Shown here piece by piece: positions 7,829 through 15,252 of a stretch of DNA of 64,000 nucleotides. The notes below the pieces were generated by a model. That model was not told the DNA's origin and did no database searches. It worked only from the letters and a program-made list of their open reading frames with translations. Position numbers and translations under genes: made by a program. This DNA comes from Holophagaceae bacterium. Lineage in GTDB: Bacteria > Acidobacteriota > Holophagae > Holophagales > Holophagaceae. The stretch spans positions 1 through 64,000 of the forward strand of contig JADKJH010000004.1 in NCBI GenBank assembly GCA_016722505.1. The letters run 5' to 3'. Positions within the stretch are counted from its first letter, which is position 1; each line of letters begins with the position of its first letter.

Positions 7829-9793
7829 TCAAAGGATTGGATTGGTCCCACCTTTTCGGCGTTTCTGGAAACCTTCGGCGTAGCGGCCCATGCCCAGGGG
7901 CGAGGGGGCGTAGGTGGGGACTAGTCTCAGGAATTCACTTAGGATCTTGGATTGGCGTTGGCCCTCGGGTGAGCCCATGGCGGCGGAAAGTGCGGCCAGG
8001 CTGCTGTCCAGCAGTTCTCGGGAGCTCGTTTGGGCGCCATCGGCTTCAAAAACCTTGGCATGCACGGTCGTGCGGGTGGGATTGCAATCCCAGAACAGTT
8101 CCTCGAACATCTTTTCGCCTGGGCGGATGCCGGTGAATTCGATTTCCAGATCCTGGCCGAGCACAAGGCCTGAAAGTTTGACCATGTCCGAGGCCAGATC
8201 CATGATCTTGACCGGGGTTCCCATATCCAGGGCATAGATCTTGGCGGTCTCTCCCAGAATTCCGGCTTGGAGCACCAGCTGGCTGGCTTCGGGGATCGTC
8301 ATGAAGTACCGGGTCATGTTCTGGTGCGTGATGGTGATGGGGCCGCCCTTCGAGATCTGTTCTTTAAAGATGGGGATCACGCTGCCGCGGCTGCCCAGGA
8401 CATTCCCGAACCGGACGTTCATGTACCGGGAGCCAGCGGGGGCATCCGCCGCGGCGATGAGCACCAGTTGCTCAGCGATCCACTTGGTGGCGCCCAGCAC
8501 ATTGGTGGGGTTCACGGCCTTGTCGGTGGAGATGTTGACGAAGGTGTGCGTTCCCGCTGCCAAGGCGGCATCCAGCACGTTCTGGGTGCCAAAGATATTG
8601 TTTTCCACGCCTTCTTCGGGGTGGGCTTCCAGAAAGGGGACATGTTTGTGGGCGGCGGCGTGGAAAACCACTTCGGGATGCCAGCGCTTGAAGGCCTGGG
8701 TCAATCTGGGGATATTGCGGATATCGCAGAGTTCTGTGGAAATGGTCTGATTGGGGAACTGGGCCCGCAGGGATCTTTCGCTTTCCCAAAGGCTGTTTTC
8801 TCCGCGGCCCAGCAGAATGATCCGGGATGGCCGGAAGGTGGTCACCTGCCGCGCGATTTCACTGCCGATGGAGCCCCCTCCGCCGGTGATGAGCACCACG
8901 GAATCCCCGAGAACCTCATTGATGGAGGGCTGGTCCAGTTCAATGGGATCGCGGCGCAACAGATCCTCGATGGAAATATCACGCAATTCGGGTTTCCAGT
9001 TTTTGGGGCCCAAAAGATCTGAGATGGCCGGTACGGTTTTAGCTTCGACGGCGCAGGCGCGGGCAGTTTCGCTGAGCGCCCGGATGACTGTGCCGGGGGC
9101 CGTGGGCATGGCCAGGATGACCTGGGTGATTTCATGGGCGCGGATGACTTCGTCCAACTGGTGGGTGGTCCCCAGAATGGGAATGCCATGGACCCGGAGC
9201 CCCTGCTTATCCAAGGCGTCATCCAGAAACCCGATGACGCGGCAACACAGGGCGGGATGCCGGATCAATTCCTGGGACACCAGCAGGCCGGCTTTCCCGG
9301 CGCCCACGATCAGCGTTCGGTGATGGGGCACCTTATCCGTGGCTTCGGTGGAGGCTTGGGCATCGTTGATCCCAAAATGCCAATCATTCCTGGCCCGGAA
9401 GAAGCCACGGATGCACAGCCAGCCACCTCCGGTGCTCAAGGCGGCGGCAATGGCGGTCTTGGGGTCCAGGTAGATGTGATGCCAATTTGCGGAAATTGCG
9501 ATGAGCGTGGCCGCGCTAAGCAGCAGCAGGGTCGCGATGAACACCCGGACCGCGTCCCGGAAGCCGATCATCCGGTAGTGCTGGCGGGTGAGTTGCAGGC
9601 CCAGGTTCACGATCAGCGCCAGGGCAATCCATTTCGCAAGCCCATTGGAGGTCGGATGGAGGGCTGAAAAAATGCGTTCACTCAAGCCCCAGGCCAAGGC
9701 CGAAATCAGCACGTCCAAGATGAGCTTCACGGCCCTGCGCAAATGGGGATTTTCAAGCGTTGGATGGGTTTCGGGATTCGAGTCAGGTTTCAT
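7829..9793 (-). CDS. Membrane nucleotide-sugar 4,6-dehydratase (CapD/PglF/WbpM family)
   Basis: 654 residues. Four N-terminal membrane segments (about 22-135) are followed by a first Rossmann domain (VGAGKAG at 163-169) and a catalytic SDR domain (ITGGGGSIG at 302-310). The catalytic strip is STDKAVNPTNVLGATK, with K437; the position that is usually Met in this family (in place of the SDR Tyr) is Leu433. These enzymes dehydrate UDP-GlcNAc to the 4-keto-6-deoxy sugar, the first step to bacillosamine or fucosamine-type residues. Start chosen at Met 9793, before the first hydrophobic segment; the frame stays open further upstream but that part overlaps the vapC gene. It completes a PglC/D/E/F-like set with the genes at 1-2321. 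Confidence 0.9.
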   Translation of the reverse strand: MKPDSNPETHPTLENPHLRRAVKLILDVLISALAWGLSERIFSALHPTSNGLAKWIALALIVNLGLQLTRQHYRMIGFRDAVRVFIATLLLLSAATLIAISANWHHIYLDPKTAIAAALSTGGGWLCIRGFFRARNDWHFGINDAQASTEATDKVPHHRTLIVGAGKAGLLVSQELIRHPALCCRVIGFLDDALDKQGLRVHGIPILGTTHQLDEVIRAHEITQVILAMPTAPGTVIRALSETARACAVEAKTVPAISDLLGPKNWKPELRDISIEDLLRRDPIELDQPSINEVLGDSVVLITGGGGSIGSEIARQVTTFRPSRIILLGRGENSLWESERSLRAQFPNQTISTELCDIRNIPRLTQAFKRWHPEVVFHAAAHKHVPFLEAHPEEGVENNIFGTQNVLDAALAAGTHTFVNISTDKAVNPTNVLGATKWIAEQLVLIAAADAPAGSRYMNVRFGNVLGSRGSVIPIFKEQISKGGPITITHQNMTRYFMTIPEASQLVLQAGILGETAKIYALDMGTPVKIMDLASDMVKLSGLVLGQDLEIEFTGIRPGEKMFEELFWDCNPTRTTVHAKVFEADGAQTSSRELLDSSLAALSAAMGSPEGQRQSKILSEFLRLVPTYAPSPLGMGRYAEGFQKRRKGGTNPIL

Positions 9794-9948
9794 GGGGTCT
9801 TTTCGGAATGATCTTCGCCAACTTCCAAGATGAACGCGGATGGGGCATGAGGTAAATCGAGTGATGACCGATAGCTCATGATAGCCAGGCGGGTAACTCG
9901 GGATGAACTTTCCAATCAGGCCAATCAGGCCAATCAGGTCTGTTGGAA

Positions 9949-10332
9949 TCATCCGAGCCGTTCGGCGCCAGGGGCTTTGGCGAGCTTCCGGTCGAAGGTC
10001 ACCAATTTGCGGGCACCGAGAGTCTTGGCCTGGCGCAGTGCCAGATAATCGGCCAGATCTGCCGGGCCGCTGGCAAAATCCTCCAACGCAGCATGAACAT
10101 CCACGGCACGATCCAAATGGACCGTGGTCTGGCGCGCCAGGGCCACTAGCACTTGATGGATCTGCTTCCGGCTCCAACCCACGGACTTCAGTACCCAAGC
10201 CAGTTCCACCAATACGGTGACAGGCACCAAGACGGCTTTTGCCTGCTCCAGGAAACGGCGTGCCAAAAGAGATTGCTTGGGATCATCATCCAGCAGGGCC
10301 CGGACCAGTATATTGGTGTCCACAGCGATCAT
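9949..10332 (-). CDS. PIN-domain toxin (VapC-like), pair 2
   Basis: 127-residue PIN RNase. Acidic sites: AVDTNILVRALL (first Asp), VLVELAWVL (Glu) and DLADYLALRQAKTLGA with LVTFDRKL late in the chain. The ATG overlaps the antitoxin stop by 4 bases (10329-10332). It is only distantly similar to pair 1, so this is an independent module rather than a tandem duplicate. Confidence 0.87.
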   Translation of the reverse strand: MIAVDTNILVRALLDDDPKQSLLARRFLEQAKAVLVPVTVLVELAWVLKSVGWSRKQIHQVLVALARQTTVHLDRAVDVHAALEDFASGPADLADYLALRQAKTLGARKLVTFDRKLAKAPGAERLG

Positions 10333-10580
10333 CGGGAAATCCGCTGGCGCACGGCAGCTTGGATGGCCGCCTCCACATCTACAGGTTGCTGGGGCCTGGG
10401 GGCACTTTTAGCTGTGTGCCAAAGCTCATGCCAAGTCGTGGAAGGAAGAGGGCTTACCCGCAATTCGCTGCCTTCCAATTCAAAGCTCAAACGCATTCCC
10501 GCATCCAAGCCAAGGGCCTCTCTGATGGCCTGGGGGATGGTCACCTGGCCCTTGCTGGTCATCGTAGCTGTCACGTTCAT
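10329..10580 (-). CDS. AbrB/SpoVT-type antitoxin (VapB-like), pair 2
   Basis: 83 residues. Residues 6-42 are a textbook AbrB hairpin (MTSKGQVTIPQAIREALGL, then GMRLSFEL). The tail (VDVEAAIQAAVRQR) is the probable toxin-binding helix. A strong purine-rich ribosome site (AAGGAGGAGG) lies just upstream of the ATG. Expected to repress its own operon and bind the PIN toxin encoded 3' of it. Confidence 0.87.
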   Translation of the reverse strand: MNVTATMTSKGQVTIPQAIREALGLDAGMRLSFELEGSELRVSPLPSTTWHELWHTAKSAPRPQQPVDVEAAIQAAVRQRISR

Positions 10581-10718
10581 GGGAGAGCCTCCTCCTTACC
10601 ATCTTACAACTTTCCTTACTTACGCAAGGGCAGGTTTGGCGGTTAACTCCGAGGCTTTTGCAAATGTGCCCTTGTCCGATTCAATTGCAGCAGGAAACGA
10701 CTGTTTTTCCAGAACGGT

Positions 10719-11858
10719 TCAACCACCCACGATCCCCTGCATCAATCGTTTGATGGCGCGGCCTGCGAGCTGGGAATAGCGTGCTTCTCCGACTAGAATC
10801 CGTGCCATATGCGGCGCGGCGGCGGGATGCTTCACACCCACGCGGTAGGCGGTTTCCGGCGCGCGGTAAAACAGGGTGGCGAGGCGTCTTGCCCAGACCA
10901 TTTCAGAGCCTACCTCCCGCCTGATGATCTCCGAATAGCGGGGCAGGGCGCCCGCATCTCCCCTCAGTGCGGCGTCTATGGCTTCGGCGGCCTTCACGCC
11001 GGTGAACATCGAGGGCCGGATGCCTTCGGCGGTGAAGGGATCCACCACGCAGGCGGCTTCGCCCGCCAACAAGGCCTGCGGGGTGTGCAGATCCTGATCC
11101 CCATCCCAAAGCAGCACGGGATGGGCTTCTACGCTGCATTCAGCAAGGTCCAATCCAAAGCGCCGCCCGTATTCTGCCAGCACTTGGCGCAGATCCTGGT
11201 TCTGCTTCCCGCGAAAAACGCCGACGCCAAAGGACCAGCCATCGGCCTTGGGGAAATTCCAGGCGTAGCCGTTGATCACGGTGCCGAAATCCAGGTGGAC
11301 CCGATCCGTGGGCTTGGTCCTGATTTCAGCATCAGCTTCAGCTTCGATGGCTCCAGCCACGCGGTGTTTGCGGTGGATGAAGCCCAACCATTTTGCTGTG
11401 GGGCCTTTGGCGCCATCGGCGGCAATGAGAAAACGGCTTTGGTGCGGGCCCTCTGCGGTATCTACAGTCCAGAGCCTATCCTGAAGACGCGCGCCCAACG
11501 CGGCGCAACCCTCGCGCAATTCCGCGCCTTGGGCGACAGCCTGCTGAACCAGGAAGGCATCAAAGGCATCGCGCCGCACCATCCAGAGGGGCTCCACGGT
11601 GCCCATGTCGGCTTCAATGGGGTCATCCCCGCGAAAGGTGTAGCGAACCCTGGAGACACGGGCGCTGATCACTGGTGAAAAATCAAAATCGAACCAGCTC
11701 GCGATCTCCGGAGACACACCGCCGCCGCAAGGCTTGACACGGGGCAGGCGAGCCTTCTCCAACAACAACACCGAACGGCCGCTCCTGGCCAGATGATAGG
11801 CCGCTGCGCCTCCGGCTGGCCCGGCGCCGATGATGATGCAATCGTGGACAAAAGACAT
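10719..11858 (-). CDS. FAD-dependent geranylgeranyl-reductase-family oxidoreductase
   Basis: 379 residues counted from the Met at 11858. The FAD-binding dinucleotide fold is at the very N-terminus (DCIIIGAGPAGGAAAYHLA), followed by PCGGGVSPE near residue 45 and the second FAD motif (AACVVDPFTAEGIRPSM) near residue 270. The family reduces isoprenoid chains of quinones or lipids, or related polyenes; the physiological substrate here cannot be read from sequence. The open frame extends about 40 codons upstream, but homology begins at 11858. Confidence 0.85.
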   Translation of the reverse strand: MSFVHDCIIIGAGPAGGAAAYHLARSGRSVLLLEKARLPRVKPCGGGVSPEIASWFDFDFSPVISARVSRVRYTFRGDDPIEADMGTVEPLWMVRRDAFDAFLVQQAVAQGAELREGCAALGARLQDRLWTVDTAEGPHQSRFLIAADGAKGPTAKWLGFIHRKHRVAGAIEAEADAEIRTKPTDRVHLDFGTVINGYAWNFPKADGWSFGVGVFRGKQNQDLRQVLAEYGRRFGLDLAECSVEAHPVLLWDGDQDLHTPQALLAGEAACVVDPFTAEGIRPSMFTGVKAAEAIDAALRGDAGALPRYSEIIRREVGSEMVWARRLATLFYRAPETAYRVGVKHPAAAPHMARILVGEARYSQLAGRAIKRLMQGIVGG

Positions 11859-11894
11859 GGGGCTAGTGTGCCAGATGCTTGGCTGAGGATTCTC

Positions 11895-12162
11895 AGAGCG
11901 TGTCTTAAAATTCCCCGGCGCCGCGACGGAGGTCAGCCGCGATGCAGCGCAAGGAAGGGGCCGCAGCGGCGTATAGATCATACGCTCAAGGCCCGTGACG
12001 CCGTGGTGCGCGCGGCTGGCCCCGTCCCCCCGGGCTGGGGCGGCGGGCTTCGTAGGGCTGCGTTACCCTCCCGTGGCGTATAGGCGATACGCCGTGGTCG
12101 GCTGCCTTGCCCTGCTCGCCCGGCGCTCCCAGCGCGGCGCGGGGAATTTTAAGACACGCTCT
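11895..12162. mobile_element. 268-bp foldback / MITE-like element
   Basis: Perfect 22-bp terminal inverted repeats (AGAGCGTGTCTTAAAATTCC plus CC at 11895-11916, complement at 12141-12162), extended inward by GCGCCGCG with a one-base slip. The two halves are loosely inverted copies of each other, and each holds a small hairpin: GCGTAT-AGATC-ATACGC near 11970 and GGCGTAT-AGGCG-ATACGCC near 12075. No transposase and no convincing coding frame. No clear target-site duplication is visible. It lies between the divergent FAD oxidoreductase and beta-barrel genes; similar ends at 18825-18838 suggest a genomic family. Confidence 0.7.
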
Positions 12163-12312
12163 TAGTGGTGCGATTTGGTCAAGATTCACCCAAAAAAAAG
12201 AGACCTTTGCATTCCCACTTGCGAGGTATAGGTTATTTAGGTAATCAATTTGTTCTCAACACGCTTTAATCTCTTCCTTCCCAGAGGAGATACTTTTTTA
12301 AGGAGACTGGCC

Positions 12313-12852
12313 ATGCGAATCTCGGGTTTATTGCTTGCATCGCTGATCGCGGCAATGCCGCTTGCGGCTCAGGAAGGCGTTAAGTGGGTCGGCGTCCAGG
12401 TAGGCACCCAAGGCCAGGGCTCTGACGCTCGCGGTGCCAAGGCAGCCGTCTTGTTTGGCGTGTCAGGTGGTGCGTGGTTCACGGATCGCTGGGGAATGGA
12501 TGCGGCGTTCCATATGGCCAACATTGATTCAAACAACAACAAGGGCAGCGGCAGCCAGCAGTACCTGACGATCGCAGGCCGGTTCAATTTCCTGGTCAAT
12601 GATCCCCATTGGAATCTCTACGCCAAGGCTGGACTGGGGACGGTCCGCGTGGAACCCCCATGGGCGCCCTCCACCACCAATAAATCCGTGACCCTGATCG
12701 GTCTGGGAACCCAGTACAGGATTGGAGAATCCGGTTTTATGGGACTAGAGGCCCAATTGATGCGCTTCAACGCCGACTACCACGAGTGGCCGGTTCTGAT
12801 CACAGCGGGCTGGCGCTTCGGCGGCGTGGCTAAACCCATCAAGAAAAAGTGA
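12313..12852 (+). CDS. Small outer-membrane beta-barrel protein
   Basis: 179 residues including a clear signal peptide (MRISGLLLASLIAAMPLAAQ, cut after AQ). The mature part alternates hydrophobic and polar residues with aromatic strand ends (GGAWFTDRWGMDAAFHMA, LYAKAGLGTVRVEPP, ITAGWRFGG), as in OmpW/OmpX-like 8-stranded barrels. The start is fixed by AAGGAG 8 bases upstream and by the signal sequence; an earlier in-frame start would bury the signal peptide. Ligand or role unknown. Confidence 0.75.
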   Translation: MRISGLLLASLIAAMPLAAQEGVKWVGVQVGTQGQGSDARGAKAAVLFGVSGGAWFTDRWGMDAAFHMANIDSNNNKGSGSQQYLTIAGRFNFLVNDPHWNLYAKAGLGTVRVEPPWAPSTTNKSVTLIGLGTQYRIGESGFMGLEAQLMRFNADYHEWPVLITAGWRFGGVAKPIKKK

Positions 12853-12916
12853 AGGGCATCGAATGAGGTCACGTTAAGCAAGCGCTTCGTCCCTTATTCA
12901 TCCATGGATGGTCCTC

Positions 12917-12967
12917 AGGTGGCCCGGTGGCGGACTCACGTTCTTGCGTGACCGCGCCGGGCCACTT
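12917..12967. terminator. Hairpin between convergent genes, terminator-like
   Basis: AGGTGGCCCGG at 12917-12927 pairs with CCGGGCCACTT at 12957-12967, with an inner TCACG-TTCTTG-CGTGA stem. It lies between the ends of the beta-barrel gene and glmS, so it may stop transcription from both sides, though there is no U-run. Confidence 0.45.
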
Positions 12968-13027
12968 GAATGCTGGCGCTAGGTGTGAGGCTCTGTCGCA
13001 TTGCGACTATTGCATGCTTCTGCAAAT

Positions 13028-14863
13028 TCATTCCACGGTCACGCTTTTGGCGAGGTTCCGGGGCTGGTCCACGTCGCAGCCGCGCAGCACGGCGATGTGG
13101 TAGGCCAGCAATTGAAGGGGAACCACGTACAGGATGGGCGCCAGCCAGGGATGCACTTTGGGAAGGTGGATCACATCCTCGGCGATATCCGCGAGGCCTT
13201 CGTCGTCATCGGTGACAAGCGCGAGGATGCGGCCATCCCTCGCGGCGGCTTCCTGCAGGTTGGAGAACGTCTTCTCCCGGTGCGCATCATCAGGCATGAG
13301 GGCCACGATGGGCAGATGGCTGTCGATCAAGGCGATGGGACCGTGCTTCATCTCGCCGGCCGGGTAGCCTTCCGCGTGGATGTACGAAATTTCCTTGAGT
13401 TTCAGGGCGCCTTCAAGGGCGATGGGGTACAACGGCCCTCGGGCGAGATACAGGAAATCCTTGGCCTCGCGCCAGTCCTGGGCCCACCTGGCGATGTGCG
13501 GCTCTAGGCTGTTGATGCGCTCCAGCAAGGCGGGCAATTCCCTCAGGCCCTGGATAAGTTCGGCGCGAAGGCTGGGATCAAGGGTTCCCTTGGCTTCGCC
13601 GATGCGCATCGCCAGGAGCAAAAGTACACTCAGCTGCGTGGTGAAGGCCTTGGTGGAGGCCACCCCGATCTCTGGGCCCGCATGGGTCAGCAGCGTGGCT
13701 TCGGCTTGGCGGGCAGCGGTCGAGCCCTGCACGTTGCAGATGACGAGGGTCCGCGCGCCTCGGGAGGCGGCCTCCTTCAACGCGGCCAAAGTATCGGCGG
13801 TTTCACCGCTTTGGGTGATGCCGATGGCGAGGGTGCCGGGTGCCACGATGGGATCGCGGTAGCGGTATTCCGAGGCGTAATCAATGTCCACGCCGATGCG
13901 CGCCAATTGCTCCAGATAGAACTTACCCACAAGACCCGCGTGCCAGCTGGTGCCGCAGGCCACGATGGAGATCCGGTTGAAACTCCGCAACTGTTCTGTC
14001 GTGAAGGGTAGATCCAGCTGGATGGGTTCGGTGTCCTCAATGGGCAGACGGTTCAATAGCGTATTCGACAGGGCTTGGGGCTGCTCGAAGATCTCCTTCT
14101 GCATGAAATGCTTGAAACCACCTTTTTCAGCCGCCACAGGGTCGAAGGGAATGATATGGGTGGCGCGCGGCACATCGAGCCCATCCATTCCAAAAATCCG
14201 CGCGCCCTTGCGTGTGATCTCCGCCAGATCGCCATCCTCGAGGTAGATGACCTGCCTGGTGTGGCGCAGCAAAGGCACCACGTCCGAAGCCAGGAAAGTT
14301 TCACCTTCCCCCAGGCCGATGGCCAAGGGTGGGCCACTGCGAGCCACGAGGATCCGGTCTGGGTCATCCGCGTGGAGGCAGGCCAGGGCATAGATGCCGC
14401 GCATCTTTCCAACCGCGCCGCGGAAGGCTTCGACGAATTCAAGGCCGCCATGCATCAGATGCGACACCATCATCTGAAAACATTCCGTATCGGTTTCGGT
14501 GATGAAGGTACAGCCAGCGGCCTTCAACTCAGTGCGGAGTTCCAGGAAATTCTCGAAGATGCCGTTGTGCACCGCCACGATCTTGCCATCGTTGCTGCAA
14601 TGAGGGTGCGCGTTCTCCTCGGTGGGCCGGCCGTGTGTGGCCCAGCGTGTGTGGCCGATACCCAGTGGTGCCGTGTCATTCAGGTTGATCTTGGCTTGCA
14701 GATTTATGAGCTTGCCGCTGGCCCGGGTGATGTGGAAGGTGCCGTCACCGGGAACAAGCGCCACCCCGGCGCTGTCATAGCCGCGGTATTCCAGTGTGCG
14801 CAACCCCTCCACCAAAATCGCCGCAGCACTCTGCTGACCGATATACCCCACGATGCCGCACAT
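13028..14863 (-). CDS. glmS: Glutamine-fructose-6-phosphate aminotransferase (isomerizing)
   Basis: 611 residues, the normal length. The mature N-terminus is the catalytic Cys of the glutaminase domain (MCGIVGYIG); GHTRWATHGRP is also present. Two SIS isomerase domains follow (VACGTSWHAG, ITQSGETADT, ALEGALKLKEISYIHAEGYPAGEMKHGP), and the C-terminus ends in the conserved RNLAKSVTVE. It makes glucosamine-6-phosphate from fructose-6-phosphate and glutamine, feeding peptidoglycan, lipid A and the amino sugars made elsewhere in the window. The start is set by the Cys2 requirement; the longer open frame is not used. No glmS ribozyme core is recognisable upstream. Confidence 0.96.
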   Translation of the reverse strand: MCGIVGYIGQQSAAAILVEGLRTLEYRGYDSAGVALVPGDGTFHITRASGKLINLQAKINLNDTAPLGIGHTRWATHGRPTEENAHPHCSNDGKIVAVHNGIFENFLELRTELKAAGCTFITETDTECFQMMVSHLMHGGLEFVEAFRGAVGKMRGIYALACLHADDPDRILVARSGPPLAIGLGEGETFLASDVVPLLRHTRQVIYLEDGDLAEITRKGARIFGMDGLDVPRATHIIPFDPVAAEKGGFKHFMQKEIFEQPQALSNTLLNRLPIEDTEPIQLDLPFTTEQLRSFNRISIVACGTSWHAGLVGKFYLEQLARIGVDIDYASEYRYRDPIVAPGTLAIGITQSGETADTLAALKEAASRGARTLVICNVQGSTAARQAEATLLTHAGPEIGVASTKAFTTQLSVLLLLAMRIGEAKGTLDPSLRAELIQGLRELPALLERINSLEPHIARWAQDWREAKDFLYLARGPLYPIALEGALKLKEISYIHAEGYPAGEMKHGPIALIDSHLPIVALMPDDAHREKTFSNLQEAAARDGRILALVTDDDEGLADIAEDVIHLPKVHPWLAPILYVVPLQLLAYHIAVLRGCDVDQPRNLAKSVTVE

Positions 14864-15252
14864 GTTGCCCCCAGCAGTTGAACTCTCGAAAACTACCGCA
14901 CCCGGCGTCCGCGGCCAAGGTGGTGGAATAACCTCAATGTGTGGGCTTTCGCCAGACCACACCTGTGGTGGGTCAGCCTTATCCGGATCGGCCTTATTCC
15001 CAATATTCGGTTGGCGGTTTCTTCCATGCTTTGGCGGATGAGTCTAAATTGCCTCACACAGCTGAATTGAAAGAGGGCCGTGCCTCACCGGGGAGTTACA
15101 TCATCCAGAGGGTGCGTGGTGGGCTGGATCCTCGGAAGGCGCGCCGTGCCGCGGGAGTTCCATCCTCCCGGCGCGGTGGAGCAATCGCGGCATTAGCTAT
15201 ACACTCGGCCCGTGGGGTATTCCCATCACGCGGTGAATCAATATTTGGGTTG
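14864..15252. other. 389-bp intergenic region between glmS and the diguanylate cyclase gene
   Basis: Divergent intergenic space that must hold both promoters. Open frames enter it from both sides but show no conserved protein. An imperfect inverted repeat (CCGCGGGAG / CTCCCGGCGCGG) lies around 15149-15176. I see no RNA gene or clear consensus promoter. Confidence 0.4.

Noticed and set aside
4604..10580. Prophage or integrative element
   Set aside because: No integrase, phage structural gene, att pair or transposase is seen; only toxin-antitoxin genes and repeats.
11900..12189. Small protein genes inside the foldback element on both strands
   Set aside because: They span the terminal repeats and hairpins, are Arg/Pro/Gly-rich like random high-GC frames, and have no ribosome sites.
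14864..15252. glmS ribozyme/riboswitch upstream of glmS
   Set aside because: I cannot find the ribozyme core or its cleavage-site context; this riboswitch is mostly a Firmicutes feature.
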